A stretch of 64,000 nt of DNA from Janthinobacterium saanense (GCF_014200675.1 NZ_JACHCI010000008.1:153726-217725), one strand, 5' to 3'; counted from the stretch's first letter, positions 31,001 through 41,656 are shown. Notes: generated by a model not told the origin, from the sequence alone. Numbers and translations: made by a program.

Positions 31001-32777
31001 TGCCGCCTGTATGCGCGCTGATATTGCGCAAACGCGTCATGTCGTCAAAACCCAGCACCGGCTGCGATACTTCCAGGCGCATCGGCGGATTGACGTTATT
31101 TGTATCGAGCAAGTTCGGTTTCGGGCCGATGAACGACACCAGCGACATCACCATCGCTTCGCGGATCGGATCGATAGGCGGATTGGTCACTTGCGCGAAC
31201 AATTGCTTGAAGTAGTTATACAGCGGCTTGAGCTTGTTCGACATGACGGCCAGCGGCGAGTCATTGCCCATCGAACCGGTGGCTTCTTCACCGGCCACGG
31301 CCATTGGCGCCATCAGGAATTTCAAGTCTTCCTGGGTGTAGCCGAACGCTTGCTGGCGGTCCAGCAAGGATGGCTGGGCTTTTTCGCCTTGGGCAGGCTC
31401 ATGCTTGACCTGGCCATCGAGCAACTTGATCGCGTCGAGCTTGATGCGCACCGAGTTGATCCACGCTTTATAGGGCTTGGCGTTGGCGTAGGTATTCTTC
31501 AATTCCTGGTCATCGATGATGCGGCCCGCTTCCAGGTCGATCAGGAACATTTTGCCAGGCTGCAAGCGCCACTTCTGGATGATTTTCGATTCAGGAATCG
31601 GCAGCACGCCCGATTCCGAGGCCATCACCACCAGGTCATCGTCGGTAACGATGTAGCGCGCCGGGCGCAAGCCATTGCGGTCCAGGGTGCCGCCGATATG
31701 GCGGCCGTCCGTGAACGCCATGGCGGCCGGGCCGTCCCACGGCTCCATCATGGCGGCGTGGTATTCATAGAAGGCGCGGCGGTTGTCATCCATGGTGGTA
31801 TGGTTTTCCCACGCTTCCGGGATCATCATCATCATTGCCTGGGCGATTGGATAACCTGCCATCAACAGCAATTCCAGCGCATTGTCGAAGCACGCCGTGT
31901 CGGACTGGCCTTCATAGATCAGCGGAAACAGCTTTTGCAGGTCGTCGCCCAGCACGGCCGACTTCATCACGCCTTCGCGCGCGCGCATCCAGTTGAAATT
32001 GCCTTTCACCGTATTGATCTCGCCATTGTGCGCGATCAAACGGTAAGGGTGGGCCAGCGGCCACTCCGGGAAGGTATTGGTCGAAAAACGCTGGTGCACC
32101 AAGGCCAGCGCCGAGATGCAGCGCGCATCCTGCAAATCCTTGTAATACACGCCCACCTGGTCAGCCAGCAGCAAGCCTTTGTAGACGATGGTGCGCGCCG
32201 ACATCGACGGCACGAAGAATTCCTTGCCATGCAGCAGTTTGAGCGCCTGGATGGCGTGGCCCGACGATTTGCGGATCACATACAGTTTGCGCTCGAGCGC
32301 GTCGGTCACCATGATGTCGGGGCCGCGGCCGATGAAAATCTGGCGTATCACCGGTTCCTTGGCGCGCACGGTGGGCGACATCGGCATTTCGGTATCGATA
32401 GGCACGTTGCGCCAGCCCAGCACGACCTGGCCTTCGATGCGCACGGCGCGCTCGATTTCCTGTTCGCAGGCGATGCGCGAAGCGTTTTCTTTCGGCAAAA
32501 AGACCATGCCCACGCCGTATTCGCCAGGCGGCGGCAATTCCACGCCCTGCTTGGCCATTTCTTCGCGGTAGTACTGGTCAGGAATCTGAATCAAGATGCC
32601 GGCGCCATCGCCCATCAGCGCATCGGCGCCCACGGCGCCCCGGTGATCGAGGTTTTTCAGGATCAGCAAACCCTGTTCGACGATGGAATGGGTCTTGTTG
32701 CCCTTGATATGGGCGACGAAACCGACGCCGCAGGCATCGTGTTCATTGGCTGGGTCGTACAGGCCTTGCGCTTTCAT
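28077..32777 (-). CDS. gltB: Glutamate synthase large (alpha) subunit GltB
   Basis: 1566 residues, near the usual length. The N-terminal nucleophile of the class II amidotransferase is Cys16 in DACGVGF, so a 15-residue propeptide is removed. The FMN/synthase domain includes [12 protein letters not shown] and [17 protein letters not shown]; the [3Fe-4S] cysteines are in [15 protein letters not shown]. The C-terminal GXGXG beta-helix domain has repeated Gly-rich turns. GGAGAAG precedes the ATG. The RAYT element ends 74 bp upstream of the start, so it may sit beside or within the promoter. Confidence 0.98.
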   Translation of the reverse strand: MKAQGLYDPANEHDACGVGFVAHIKGNKTHSIVEQGLLILKNLDHRGAVGADALMGDGAGILIQIPDQYYREEMAKQGVELPPPGEYGVGMVFLPKENASRIACEQEIERAVRIEGQVVLGWRNVPIDTEMPMSPTVRAKEPVIRQIFIGRGPDIMVTDALERKLYVIRKSSGHAIQALKLLHGKEFFVPSMSARTIVYKGLLLADQVGVYYKDLQDARCISALALVHQRFSTNTFPEWPLAHPYRLIAHNGEINTVKGNFNWMRAREGVMKSAVLGDDLQKLFPLIYEGQSDTACFDNALELLLMAGYPIAQAMMMMIPEAWENHTTMDDNRRAFYEYHAAMMEPWDGPAAMAFTDGRHIGGTLDRNGLRPARYIVTDDDLVVMASESGVLPIPESKIIQKWRLQPGKMFLIDLEAGRIIDDQELKNTYANAKPYKAWINSVRIKLDAIKLLDGQVKHEPAQGEKAQPSLLDRQQAFGYTQEDLKFLMAPMAVAGEEATGSMGNDSPLAVMSNKLKPLYNYFKQLFAQVTNPPIDPIREAMVMSLVSFIGPKPNLLDTNNVNPPMRLEVSQPVLGFDDMTRLRNISAHTGGKFKSYELDICYPLAWGKEGVEACLASLCAEAVDAVKSGHNILIVSDRAICADQVAIPALLATSTVHQHLVSKGLRASTGLVVETGSARETHHFALLAGYGAEAVHPYLAMETLVELAHGLPGDLSGDKAIYNYTKAVGKGLMKVMSKMGISTYMSYCGAQIFEAIGLNKSLVDKYFKGTASNVEGIGVFEVAEEALRLHQLAFGNDPLLADKLDAGGEYAFRVRGEDHMWTPDAIAKLQHSTRSNNFSSYKEYAQIINDQSRRHLTLRGLFEFKLDPTKAIPLDEVEPAKEIVKRFATGAMSLGSISTEAHATLAVAMNRIGGKSNTGEGGEDPNRYMQELKGIPIRQDDTMASVVGAEQIVVDIPLQEGDSMRSRIKQVASGRFGVTAAYLNSADQIQIKMAQGAKPGEGGQLPGHKVSEYIASLRFSVPGVGLISPPPHHDIYSIEDLAQLIHDLKNANPRASISVKLVSEVGIGTVAAGVTKAKADHVVVAGHDGGTGASPLSSVKHAGTPWELGLAETQQTLVLNGLRSRIRVQADGQMKTGRDVVIAALLGADEIGFATAPLVVEGCIMMRKCHLNTCPVGVATQDPVLRAKFSGKPEYVVNYFFFVAEEARQLMAQLGIRTYDELIGRVDLLDKSKAISHWKAQGLDFSAIFYKPETQDGQACRHVENQDHALEKALDHKLIAQARAALEKGERVSFISPVRNLNRTVGTMLSGEVAKRYGHAGLPDDTIHIQLQGTAGQSACAFLAHGITIDLVGEGNDYVGKGLSGGRIIVRPNTEFRGWAVDNIIIGNTVLYGAIAGEAFFNGVAGERFAVRNSGATTVVEGLGDHGCEYMTGGTVVVLGATGRNFAAGMSGGIAYVYDPAGEFASKCNTAMVSLDKVLSASEQQVDRDAWHTQHRDGLPEADEVILKRLIERHFKHTGSTRARFLLDDWATARAKFVKVFPNEYKRALIEMAADAAMAVEAVAA

Positions 32778-32851
32778 GGGCTTCTCCGCTGCATATGACT
32801 ATCGAAAAGCTAGAGTAGTGCAATGCAATAGAAAACTCAACCGAAACAATT

Positions 32852-33784
32852 AGGGTCGGAGTCGGATTAAATTTATTTTTGCCGCCCATAAAATTAAATG
32901 GGGACATAGTAAAAGCAAGGACTTCAAACCTGGAAAACAAGCTGATTTTTTATTTAAATATTATTGATCTGCGATATCGCTGGCGATTTTGCGCGGCCGG
33001 CCCCGCTTGGCGGGCAGTACTTGCCGCTTCATCTTGAGTTCCAGCGCCTGCTTGAACGCCTCGGAACCCAGCGGCCAGCCCTTCAGCACAGCCTGCTCAA
33101 CCGTCTTGACCTGGCTGCTGCCCAGGCCTTGCTCAAACAGACGTAAGTAAGCTGCTTCACGGTCGAAGGGCGTGTTGCCCAGCGCCCAGTACAGCGCGTG
33201 ATCGGTAATCACGGCATCGGGACGGAAACCCGCGTGGTGGGCATAGCTGGACCAGCTGTAGTCCAGCGGCTGGACAGCCAGCCCCGCTTGCACCGGCACA
33301 AATTCCAGGTAGCGGCAACACAAGAGGAAAAAATTATCGCCATCGATGACAGACGTTTTGTAGCGCCCCTGCCACAAGCTGCCTTCACGAGCGTATTTTT
33401 GGTTGAAATACGGCACGTAATAGCGCCCCAGCCATTGCATCAACTGCCCCAGCCCCGTGGCATCGCTGGGCGTGGCCAGTAAATGCAGCTGATCGGGCAA
33501 TAAAACGTAAGCGTGGATGGCCACCTTGAACATTTTTGCGCCGCTTTTCAGCCAGGACAAAAATTGCGCGTAATCGTCGGCATCCTGGAACACAGGCTGG
33601 CGATTGGCGCCGCGCTGTATCACGTAATGGGGGAGATTGGGGATGATGAGACGGGGCAAACGGGCCATGGCAGTGTGTGCAAAAAAAGCTAATGCCTTGA
33701 TTTTACACACAATACCGCAGAGCACATGACTCTGGCCCCAATTTATTTTTCAAGCCAAAAAATCAACCTGACTCTGTCCCTTTT
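32852..33784. mobile_element. RAYT-type single-gene element with imperfect inverted ends
   Basis: The left end (32852-32909) and the reverse complement of the right end (33726-33784) align as an imperfect inverted repeat of about 58 bp: AGGGTCGGAGTCGGATT against AGGGACAGAGTCAGGTT at the outer part, and AAAATTAAATGGGGACATAGT against AAAATAAATTGGGGCCAGAGT at the inner part. Each end therefore holds two direct copies of a GGGNCAGAGTC-like 11-12-mer. Between the ends lies a single Y1-transposase gene. No target-site duplication was found, as expected for this class. It sits between gltB and the response regulator. Confidence 0.7.
32961..33668 (-). CDS. REP-associated tyrosine transposase (Y1/IS200-like fold)
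   Basis: 235 residues from ATG 33668 (MARLPRLIIPNLPHYVIQRG), the canonical start of this family; the frame continues 19 codons further without support. HYVIQRGANRQPVF, GSLWQGRYKTSVI and the CCRYLEFVPVQAGL block match RAYT proteins, and the catalytic Tyr is probably in WLGRYYVPYFN or the CRYLE helix. The metal-binding HUH motif reads PDQLHLL, that is Gln-Leu-His in place of His-x-His. The C-terminus is basic (KRGRPRK). Single-stranded DNA cleavage at REP-like hairpins is the known role of the family. Confidence 0.88.
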   Translation of the reverse strand: MARLPRLIIPNLPHYVIQRGANRQPVFQDADDYAQFLSWLKSGAKMFKVAIHAYVLLPDQLHLLATPSDATGLGQLMQWLGRYYVPYFNQKYAREGSLWQGRYKTSVIDGDNFFLLCCRYLEFVPVQAGLAVQPLDYSWSSYAHHAGFRPDAVITDHALYWALGNTPFDREAAYLRLFEQGLGSSQVKTVEQAVLKGWPLGSEAFKQALELKMKRQVLPAKRGRPRKIASDIADQ

Positions 33785-33812
33785 TACCGTTTCATTGCTG
33801 CGGGCCAGTCGT

Positions 33813-34493
33813 TCAAGACAAATTAAAGCTGGCCGACAAGCTATAGCCTTCGCCATACGCGCTGCGCAGTGGCAAATCCTGGCCCAGGCCCGTCTTGGCT
33901 TTCTTGCGCAGGCGATACACCAGCATGTCGACGCGGCGGCCGGCATCGGGGTCTTCGCCACCCATGCCTGCCACGATCACGTCGCGTGGCACGGGACGGG
34001 TATTGATCGTCAGCAGGTGCAGGAAGTTGAATTCCTTTTCCGTCAGGGCGATCACCGAACCCATCAGCTCAAGTTGGCGAGCGCTCACTTTCAAGGTCCA
34101 CCTGTTAGGCTCAGGCATGGGGTCTTGCGGACCGACGCGGCGGTCCAGCGCCTCGATGTGGGCGGCAAGTTCAGGGAATTTGATCGGCTTGGTCAGATAA
34201 TGGTCGGCGCCCAGGCGCAAGCCCAGGATGCGGCTGTCAAACGCCACGCGGCCCGTCAGTACCAGCACACCGATCTGCGGATACAGCTGGCGCATGCGGG
34301 GGATGACATTGAAACCGTCTTCATCGGGCAAGCCCAGGTCGAGCACGACCACGTCAACATTTCCATGACTCAAAGCCGTCCACATACCGCCAGCGGAGCT
34401 GGTGATATGGACTTCGTGTTCGAGTTCCACCAGAAACTCCGCCATATCTTCTGCGTAGTCCAGGTTGTCTTCGACGATCAATATTTTCGTCAT
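33813..34493 (-). CDS. OmpR/PhoB-type response regulator
   Basis: 226 residues. Receiver domain (1-115) with acidic VEDN, phospho-acceptor Asp52 in LDLGLP, Thr80 and Lys102 in LTKPIK. A winged-helix DNA-binding domain follows (about 125-220) with LTEKEFNFLHLL and VDMLVYRLRKKAK. It is 84 bp downstream of the kinase gene on the same strand, so they form a pair, in the order kinase then regulator. Target genes are not evident. The stop lies 29 bp from the end of the RAYT element. Confidence 0.93.
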   Translation of the reverse strand: MTKILIVEDNLDYAEDMAEFLVELEHEVHITSSAGGMWTALSHGNVDVVVLDLGLPDEDGFNVIPRMRQLYPQIGVLVLTGRVAFDSRILGLRLGADHYLTKPIKFPELAAHIEALDRRVGPQDPMPEPNRWTLKVSARQLELMGSVIALTEKEFNFLHLLTINTRPVPRDVIVAGMGGEDPDAGRRVDMLVYRLRKKAKTGLGQDLPLRSAYGEGYSLSASFNLS

Positions 34494-34577
34494 TGCTACG
34501 CCATTCTTCCGTTAGTGGACAATCCGTGGGCAAAGCTGCCAAACACTCCTGTATCCATGATGTACGGCCTAATAGGT

Positions 34578-35768
34578 TTACGTCAAGGAATTATCATGGT
34601 TGACTACAGTGGAAGCAAGGCTTTTCCCCGTCTCGACGGGTATCGGCAGCCAAATCCGGAAAACCGCGCCGCCTTCGGGCCGATTCTGCAGCTGTAAACT
34701 GCCGCCATGCACCTCGACCACGGCGCGCGCCATGTACAAACCCAGGCCCGCGCCCGCATGGTCGCCCGCATGAATACCGCGGAAGCCTTTTTCAAACACG
34801 CGGCCCATCTCGTCGTCCGGCACGCCAGGCCCCTGGTCGCTGACGCACAAGGCCACGCCGCCTTCGGGCGCCAGCCGGGCTGCCAGCACAATCGGGCTGC
34901 CGGCGGGACTGAACTTGACAGCGTTGTCCAGCAGGATTTTCAGGCACAAGCTCATGCCCGGCACATCGCAGCGCAAATGCGGCGGCAAGTCTTCATCGAG
35001 TTGCAGCTGCACCGGATGGCTGGCTGGCACGGTGGCCGCCGCCTGTTGCAGCAAGGCCAGCGGCGCGATGCCGTTTGCCGTTTTTTCGCGGCCGATGGCA
35101 GCCATGCGCTCGGGCGACAGATAATCGTTGATCATGGCCAGCAAACGGTCCACGGCCGTCTGGATTTTCACGTAACGCTTGCGCGTGCCTTCGTCGGCCC
35201 CAGCCGCAGCGGCCGTCGCCACCAAACGCTGGATGGCGCCATCGATGGTCGCCAGCGGCGTACGGAATTCGTGCGACAGCATCGATGCAAAACGCTGTTG
35301 TTCCTTTTCGCGCTCTGCCTCTTGCGCCTGGACCTGCGTGACGTCACGCGCCACGCCCACCAGCGAGACAGGCTGGCCCGCCGCATCGAGCACGAATGTC
35401 GAGCTCACTTCCAGCGCCAGCATCTGGCCATCGCGGTGCGGCAATTCCACTTCACGCAGCAAGCTCAAGCGGCTGGTATCGCCATCGCGCCAGCGCTGCA
35501 AGCGGGCGGGTAGATCAGCGGCCAGGCGCGCCGCGTGTTGCTGCAGGGCAGGTAAATCATGACCACTCAGGCGCTGTCCGGCCGGGCTCACATAACGCAG
35601 TTCCAGGGTGGCGCAGTCCAGCAGCCAGAGCGCATCGAGGCTGTGTTCCGCCAGCTGGCGAAACTGCGCCTCGCCAGCCCGCGCGCGCAACAGGGCGCGG
35701 CGCAATTGCACGAAACGCAGCGCCATCAGGATGACGCCGGCGAACAGCAAAATTAGAAAAAACAGCAT
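34578..35768 (-). CDS. PAS-domain sensor histidine kinase
   Basis: 396 residues. One N-terminal membrane helix (MLFFLILLFAGVILMALRF) with no periplasmic loop, a PAS domain (about 33-145), the H-box SHEFRTPL with His166, and an ATPase domain with N box DNAVKFS, DQGPGVP and GAGLGLYMA. The lack of a second helix means the signal is probably cytoplasmic or sensed by PAS. It is the partner of the regulator at 33813-34493. Confidence 0.93.
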   Translation of the reverse strand: MLFFLILLFAGVILMALRFVQLRRALLRARAGEAQFRQLAEHSLDALWLLDCATLELRYVSPAGQRLSGHDLPALQQHAARLAADLPARLQRWRDGDTSRLSLLREVELPHRDGQMLALEVSSTFVLDAAGQPVSLVGVARDVTQVQAQEAEREKEQQRFASMLSHEFRTPLATIDGAIQRLVATAAAAGADEGTRKRYVKIQTAVDRLLAMINDYLSPERMAAIGREKTANGIAPLALLQQAAATVPASHPVQLQLDEDLPPHLRCDVPGMSLCLKILLDNAVKFSPAGSPIVLAARLAPEGGVALCVSDQGPGVPDDEMGRVFEKGFRGIHAGDHAGAGLGLYMARAVVEVHGGSLQLQNRPEGGAVFRIWLPIPVETGKSLASTVVNHDNSLT

Positions 35769-35819
35769 GCTTTACACCTGGCAAGATTGAAACGCCAAGT
35801 ATAGAGCGCTACACGCCGT

Positions 35820-38800
35820 TTACTCTTCCAGCGGCGCGAAAATTTGCTGCAAGTCTTCCTGCGTCAGGGCCATTTTCTGCGATTCGCCTTCGACCAGGAT
35901 CGATTGCGCCAATTCCGCTTTCTTTTGCTGCAGCAGCTGGATTTTTTCTTCCAGGGTGCCCTTGGCGATCAGCTTGTAGACAAACACCGGCTTGTCCTGG
36001 CCGATACGCCAGGCGCGGTCGGTGGCCTGGTTTTCTGCTGCCGGATTCCACCACGGGTCATAATGGATGACCGTGTCGGCCGCCGTCAGGTTCAAGCCCA
36101 CGCCACCAGCCTTGAGGCTGATCAAAAAGATCGGCACGGCCCCCTGCTGGAAAGCCGCCACTTGCGCGCTGCGGTCTTTGGTTTCGCCCGTCAGCAAGGC
36201 ATATGGGATGTCGCGCGATTCCAGTTCTTCCTCGATCAATTCCAGCATGCTGGTAAATTGCGAGAACACCAGAATCTTGCGGCCTTCATCGAGCAAGTCT
36301 TCCACCATCTGCATCAGGTCGATCAGCTTGGCCGAACCAGCCGACTGCTTCTTCGCCGGCAAGGATTTCACCAGACGCGGATCGCAGCAGACCTGGCGCA
36401 ATTTCAGCAACGCTTCCAGGATCACGATCTGGCTGCGCGCCACGCCCTTCTTGTCGATTTCTTCGCGCACTTTCTGGTCCATCGCCAAGCGCACGGTTTC
36501 GTACAAGTCGCGCTGCGGCCCCGTCAATTCCACCTTGCGCACCATTTCTGTCTTCGGCGGCAATTCCTTGGCCACATTGTCCTTGGTGCGGCGCAACAGG
36601 AAAGGCTTGATGCGGCGGTTCAACAGCATGCGGCGCAGCGGATCGTCCTGGCGCTCGATCGGGTGGCGGAATTGCGTATTGAACGTCTTCTCGTCACCCA
36701 GCAAGCCCGGCAGCAGGAAGTGGAATTGCGACCACAATTCACCCAGATGATTTTCCAACGGCGTGCCGGACAGGCACAAACGGTGGCGCGCGCGCAGCAG
36801 GCCCGCGCTTTGCGCCGCCTTGCTGCGCGTATTCTTGATGTAATGCGACTCATCCAGAATGACCAGGTGGAAATCGTGTTCGCGCAGGATTTCCTCGTCG
36901 CGCGGCAACAAGGCATAGGTGGTCAGCACCAGATCGCAGGAGTCGATCTGGTCAAACTGCTGGGCGCGGTCCTTGCCTTGCAGCAGCAATACCTTCAGAG
37001 CAGGGGCAAACTTGGCCGCTTCATCCTGCCAGTTGCCCATCAAACTCGTTGGTGCAATCACCAGCGCCGGATGCGTCAGTCGGCCCGCTTCTTTCTCGAC
37101 CAATATATGCGCCAGCGTTTGCACGGTCTTGCCGAGACCCATGTCATCGGCCAAAATCCCCGCCAGATCATGGTCGCGCAAGAATTGCATCCACGCCAGG
37201 CCATCAGCCTGGTAATCGCGCAAGGTCGCCTGCAAACCTGCAGGTGCCGCCACTTTTTGCACCGCTCCGAACTGGCTCAGCTTGCGGCCCATGGCGCGCA
37301 ATTGCTCGCCGCCCGTCCAGCGCAGCTCCAGCCCGCGCGCCAGCTCTTCCAGGCGCGCCGCATCCAGGGTCGACATGCGCACGGCATGCTTGATCTTGTC
37401 GCTGAAATACAGCTCGCCCAGGGTGTTCAGAATCGGCCGTACGCGGCCCCATGGCAGGGCCACGCGCGTGCCATCGGGCAAGGTGGCCAGCATGTGATCT
37501 TCCGCGCCATGCGCTTCGATGGTTTTCGGATTGAAATCATTGGGCGCATTGCGTATCAGTTGCACCAGCACCGGCAGCAGCGGCACGCGCTCGTGGTTGA
37601 CGACGATGCCCAGCTCCAGCTCGAACCAGGCATTGCCGCTATCCGGGTCCTGGTCATCGATCTCGGCATACCAGTCATCGACCTCGCTCACGTCGTAGCG
37701 GTACTTGGCCGTCTTTTCCACGATCCAGCCCTGCGCTTGCAACTGTTCAATACCGACCTCGGCAAAGCGCAGCCATTCCGCCTGGCTGGGCAGCAGCAAA
37801 GCGCCCTTCAAGCCGCTCAGCGGGGCCGAACCGGGTTTCTTGAATTGCAGGCCAGCAAGCGTCGCCAGCGCGCGCGCCTCGTCGGCCGTATTGCGGTGGA
37901 TAATTTCCGTCACATCGCCCACCTGGCGCACCACGCGCTGGGCCGGGTCGAACGAGACGCGCTCGCCATCGTAGTCATAGGACAGCACGGCGAAATCATG
38001 CCAGCGCTGCAAGCTGCCATCGGCCAGCATGGCGCTATCGAGCAGCAGCACAGGTTGTGCGGGCACATCCTTGCGCAAGCGCTGCGGCAACGGTTGCGGC
38101 AGCGGCATCAAATGTTGCAAGCCTTGCGCCAGCAGCAGTTGCGACACGCGCACCTTGTCATTCGCGTTCAACGGCGGCGCCTGCGCCACCAGCGCCTGCA
38201 GGTCGGCCAGCGAAATTTCGGAGCCGCCCTGGTTCAGTTCCAGCACGCCGCACGACAGATTATCGATATACCACGGCGGATCGGTGGGCAGCATGTAATC
38301 GATCTGGTCGGCGCCATGGTGTTGCACGCCTTCCGGCGGATCGACTTGCCAGCCCAGGCGCATGGTCTTGCCCTCGTCGCGCCAGAACAGACGCGCCGGA
38401 CGTATCGGACCTTCCTTCAGCGGATATACCAGGCCATTGCCCACATCGGCCCAGGAATTGGCCCACAACAGCTTGTCTTGCTCAGCCAGCATTTTCAGCA
38501 GGGCTGCACCGACCTTGCCCTTGGGTTCAGTAGCGCTGCCCGTCTGCGAATTTTGCCCGCTGCGCATGGCCACGAAGAAACGCACCAGATCTTCATCGGC
38601 CGGCGTCAAAAAGGTGGGCGGCGCCGACAGCAGGGAAAAAATTTCGCTGATGGGACTGGCCGCCGCCACGTCGCCATTCGGCCGCAGCCGCGCCTTGTAC
38701 AGGCACAGCGCCACATGGCGGCCACCGCTGGTGGGCGCCAGCACGTAAATGAGGCGATGCTGATTCAGTTTGGCGTCGGGCTCGACAACATTGAGCACGG

Positions 38801-38930
38801 CTTTCGGATGCGCGGCTGCCTCCACCCGTTGCAACCATGTGGCGATGGCGTACGGCAAAGGCGCTCCCGGCGCGGCCGGGGCAACTGGGGTTTCACTGGT
38901 TTCGTCGCGGGTAAAATCCATGGGGCGCAT
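35820..38930 (-). CDS. SNF2-family DNA-dependent ATPase (1036 aa)
   Basis: 1036 residues from ATG 38930; ATG 38921 three codons later is an alternative, and neither has a good ribosome-binding site. The motor has GLGKT at 598-602, DESH at 693-696, SGTPLENHLGELW, and a C lobe with LKAGGVGLNLTAADTVIHYDPWWNP and DRAWRIGQ. The N-terminal ~570 residues include a SWIM-less, beta-rich region. It ends 52 bp from the histidine kinase start. Its motor resembles that of the protein at 1606-5775, but the N-terminal halves do not look alike. Role unknown; bacterial SNF2 proteins act in transcription recycling, repair or anti-phage defence. Confidence 0.9.
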   Translation of the reverse strand: MRPMDFTRDETSETPVAPAAPGAPLPYAIATWLQRVEAAAHPKAVLNVVEPDAKLNQHRLIYVLAPTSGGRHVALCLYKARLRPNGDVAAASPISEIFSLLSAPPTFLTPADEDLVRFFVAMRSGQNSQTGSATEPKGKVGAALLKMLAEQDKLLWANSWADVGNGLVYPLKEGPIRPARLFWRDEGKTMRLGWQVDPPEGVQHHGADQIDYMLPTDPPWYIDNLSCGVLELNQGGSEISLADLQALVAQAPPLNANDKVRVSQLLLAQGLQHLMPLPQPLPQRLRKDVPAQPVLLLDSAMLADGSLQRWHDFAVLSYDYDGERVSFDPAQRVVRQVGDVTEIIHRNTADEARALATLAGLQFKKPGSAPLSGLKGALLLPSQAEWLRFAEVGIEQLQAQGWIVEKTAKYRYDVSEVDDWYAEIDDQDPDSGNAWFELELGIVVNHERVPLLPVLVQLIRNAPNDFNPKTIEAHGAEDHMLATLPDGTRVALPWGRVRPILNTLGELYFSDKIKHAVRMSTLDAARLEELARGLELRWTGGEQLRAMGRKLSQFGAVQKVAAPAGLQATLRDYQADGLAWMQFLRDHDLAGILADDMGLGKTVQTLAHILVEKEAGRLTHPALVIAPTSLMGNWQDEAAKFAPALKVLLLQGKDRAQQFDQIDSCDLVLTTYALLPRDEEILREHDFHLVILDESHYIKNTRSKAAQSAGLLRARHRLCLSGTPLENHLGELWSQFHFLLPGLLGDEKTFNTQFRHPIERQDDPLRRMLLNRRIKPFLLRRTKDNVAKELPPKTEMVRKVELTGPQRDLYETVRLAMDQKVREEIDKKGVARSQIVILEALLKLRQVCCDPRLVKSLPAKKQSAGSAKLIDLMQMVEDLLDEGRKILVFSQFTSMLELIEEELESRDIPYALLTGETKDRSAQVAAFQQGAVPIFLISLKAGGVGLNLTAADTVIHYDPWWNPAAENQATDRAWRIGQDKPVFVYKLIAKGTLEEKIQLLQQKKAELAQSILVEGESQKMALTQEDLQQIFAPLEE

Positions 38931-39303
38931 GAGTATGTAAAGGTCGTATCCAAATCGGCAACAGGCGATATTATCCGCCATACACGCGCTGCTGGCTTGA
39001 TTCGCACACACTGTTTAGGTAGTTTTCCTGCGCGATGCTTAAAAAATAAGTATTTAATGCCACACTTCCGCCGTGCAAGGACCGAAATTGGCATACAAAT
39101 GGCGGCATCGGTATGCGCCATGCGCCGTATCCTGCCTGGCCACTGCCATATAAATAATGCATTTAGGAAATAAATCAAGCTATTTGGCAATTTTTTAGGC
39201 GGCTGCTGGCCCCGGTGGTAACGCACAGTCCATTTGCACTGTCAAGATTGCGCAATCGCGCCGATTGCGTATCATTCCAGGCTTGATCGCTTTGGAAACA
39301 ACC
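38931..39303. other. Gene-free divergent intergenic region between the SNF2 gene and tex
   Basis: 373 bp, AT-rich in the middle (about 39040-39200), with stops in all frames. It probably holds promoters for both neighbours. No RNA gene or repeat was recognised. Confidence 0.5.
39248..39275 (+). promoter_or_regulatory. Possible sigma-70 promoter of tex
   Basis: TTGCGC, a 16-bp spacer and TATCAT, predicting transcription start near 39282 and a leader of about 22 nt to the ATG at 39304. Only TATCAT is close to consensus, so this is tentative. Confidence 0.35.
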
Positions 39304-41652
39304 ATGCTGCCCACTATCGAACAACGCCTTGCCCTTGAACTTGCCGCCAAACCGGTGCAGGTTGCCGCCGCCATCGAACTGCTCGATGAAGGCGCGACCG
39401 TGCCTTTTATCGCCCGTTACCGCAAGGAAGCGACCGGCGGCCTCGACGATATCCAGTTGCGCCTGCTCGAAGAGCGCCTGCGCTACCTGCGCGAACTGGA
39501 AGAGCGGCGCGCCGCCATCGTGGCCTCGATCACCGAACAGAACAAGATGACGCCCGAGCTCTTAGATGCCGTCATGCACGCCGAAGACAAGACGCGCCTG
39601 GAAGATTTGTACTTGCCGTACAAGCAAAAACGCCGCACCAAGGCGCAGATCGCCATTGAAGCAGGCTTGATGCCGCTGGCCGATGGCTTGCTGGAGAACC
39701 CGGAACTGACGCCGGAAATGGAAGCGGGCAAGTTCCTGCGCGACGCGTTTACCAGTGCCGAGGGCAACAACCCTGGCGTGGCCGACACCAAAGCCGCCCT
39801 GGATGGCGCGCGCCAGATTTTGATGGAGCGTTTCGCCGAAGACGCGACCCTGCTGCAAACCTTGCGCGAGTACGTGCAGGAACACGGCGTGGTCGAATCG
39901 AAAGTGGTGGAAGGCAAGCAGGACGAAGGCGAAAAATTCGCCGATTATTTCGACTACTCCGAAACCATTTCCACCGTGCCATCGCACCGCGCCCTGGCGC
40001 TGCTGCGCGGCCGCCGCGAAGGCATCCTCGACGTGACCCTGCGCCTCGATACGGAAGCAGAAAAACCGAAGTGGGATGCGCCGCATAATCCGTGCGAAGG
40101 CCGCATCGCCGCCCGTTTCGGCATCAAGCAGCAAAGCCGCCCGGCCGACAAATGGCTGGCCGACACGGCCCGCTGGACCTGGCGCGTGAAGAGCTTCATG
40201 CATCTGGAAACGGAACTGATGGGCGCGCTGCGCGAACGCTCGGAACTGGACGCCATCAATGTCTTCGCCACCAATTTGAAAGCACTGCTGCTGGCAGCGC
40301 CAGCCGGCCAGCGCGCCACCATGGGCCTGGACCCAGGCCTGCGCACGGGCGTGAAAGTGGCCGTGGTCGATGCCACCGGTAAAGTGGTCGACACGGCCGT
40401 AATTTACCCGCACCAGCCAAAGAATGACTGGGATGGTTCGCTGCATACCCTGGGCCGCCTGGCCGCCAAGCACAATGTGTCCTTGATTTCCATCGGCAAC
40501 GGCACCGCTTCGCGCGAAACCGACAAGCTGGCGCAGGATTTGATCAAGCAGCACCCGGAAGCGAAGATGACGAAAATCGTCGTCTCGGAAGCAGGCGCGT
40601 CGGTGTATTCGGCGTCCGAGTTCGCCTCGAAAGAATTGCCGGACATGGATGTGTCCTTGCGCGGCGCCGTCTCGATCGCACGCCGCCTGCAAGATCCGCT
40701 GGCCGAACTGGTGAAAATCGATCCGAAATCGATCGGCGTGGGCCAGTATCAGCATGACGTCAGTCAAAGCCAGCTGGCGCGCTCGCTCGATGCCGTGGTG
40801 GAAGATTGCGTGAACGCCGTGGGCGTGGACGTCAACACGGCCTCGGCGCCGCTGCTGGCGCGCGTGTCGGGCCTGTCGGCCAGCGTGGCGCAAAGCATCG
40901 TCACCTACCGCGACATGAAGGGCGCCTTCACTTCGCGCGCGGCCTTGAAAGCCGTGCCGCGCCTGGGCGACAAGACGTTTGAACAGGCGGCTGGCTTCCT
41001 GCGCGTAATGGGCGGTGAAAACCCGCTGGACGCCTCGGCCGTCCACCCGGAATCGTACCCGCTGGTGGAAAAGATCCTGGCTGACATCAAGAAGGATATC
41101 AAGGCCGTCATCGGTGAAACGGCGCTGCTGAAAACCCTGAGCCCGGCAAAGTATGCTGACGAGAAATTCGGCGTACCGACCATTTCCGACATTTTAAAAG
41201 AGCTGGAAAAACCGGGCCGCGATCCGCGTCCGGAATTTACCACCGCCACCTTCAAGGAAGGCGTGGAAGAGATCCGCGACTTGCGTCCCGACATGATCCT
41301 GGAAGGCGTGGTCACCAACGTGGCCGCGTTTGGCGCCTTCGTCGATATCGGCGTGCATCAGGATGGCCTGGTGCATATTTCGGCCCTGTCGAGCACCTTC
41401 GTGAAAGATCCGCACACGGTAGTCAAAGCGGGCCAGGTGGTGCGCGTCAAAGTGCTGGAAGTCGATGAAAAGCGCAAACGCATCGCGCTGACCATGCGCC
41501 TGACCGATAGCGCGCCGCAAGCGGGCAGCAAACCGGAACAGCGTGGCGACCGCAACGACCGCCGCAGCATGGCCCAGCACCAGTCGCAATCGCGCAACGC
41601 GCCCGAGCCGGCCGGCAGCATGGCCGCCGCGTTCGCCAAGCTGCGCGGTTAA
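39304..41652 (+). CDS. tex: RNA-binding transcription accessory protein Tex
   Basis: 782 residues from ATG 39304 ([20 protein letters not shown]); the open frame starts earlier at 39265, but the 13 extra codons have no family match. Conserved blocks: [20 protein letters not shown], the YqgF-like part with [17 protein letters not shown], and helix-hairpin-helix motifs ([30 protein letters not shown]). A C-terminal S1 RNA-binding domain lies at about 650-725 ([20 protein letters not shown]). Tex binds RNA and RNA polymerase and affects transcription and expression of virulence genes in other species. A Ser/Gln/Asn-rich tail ends it. GGAAA precedes the start. Confidence 0.96.
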   Translation: MLPTIEQRLALELAAKPVQVAAAIELLDEGATVPFIARYRKEATGGLDDIQLRLLEERLRYLRELEERRAAIVASITEQNKMTPELLDAVMHAEDKTRLEDLYLPYKQKRRTKAQIAIEAGLMPLADGLLENPELTPEMEAGKFLRDAFTSAEGNNPGVADTKAALDGARQILMERFAEDATLLQTLREYVQEHGVVESKVVEGKQDEGEKFADYFDYSETISTVPSHRALALLRGRREGILDVTLRLDTEAEKPKWDAPHNPCEGRIAARFGIKQQSRPADKWLADTARWTWRVKSFMHLETELMGALRERSELDAINVFATNLKALLLAAPAGQRATMGLDPGLRTGVKVAVVDATGKVVDTAVIYPHQPKNDWDGSLHTLGRLAAKHNVSLISIGNGTASRETDKLAQDLIKQHPEAKMTKIVVSEAGASVYSASEFASKELPDMDVSLRGAVSIARRLQDPLAELVKIDPKSIGVGQYQHDVSQSQLARSLDAVVEDCVNAVGVDVNTASAPLLARVSGLSASVAQSIVTYRDMKGAFTSRAALKAVPRLGDKTFEQAAGFLRVMGGENPLDASAVHPESYPLVEKILADIKKDIKAVIGETALLKTLSPAKYADEKFGVPTISDILKELEKPGRDPRPEFTTATFKEGVEEIRDLRPDMILEGVVTNVAAFGAFVDIGVHQDGLVHISALSSTFVKDPHTVVKAGQVVRVKVLEVDEKRKRIALTMRLTDSAPQAGSKPEQRGDRNDRRSMAQHQSQSRNAPEPAGSMAAAFAKLRG

Positions 41653-41656
41653 GTCC

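Noticed and set aside
30885..32798. 637-aa plus-strand open frame opposite gltB
   Set aside because: Antisense shadow of gltB; no family motif, His/Arg/Gln-rich, no ribosome-binding site.
35844..39173. 1109-aa plus-strand open frame opposite the second SNF2 gene
   Set aside because: Antisense shadow; the minus strand has all SNF2 motor motifs, the plus frame none.
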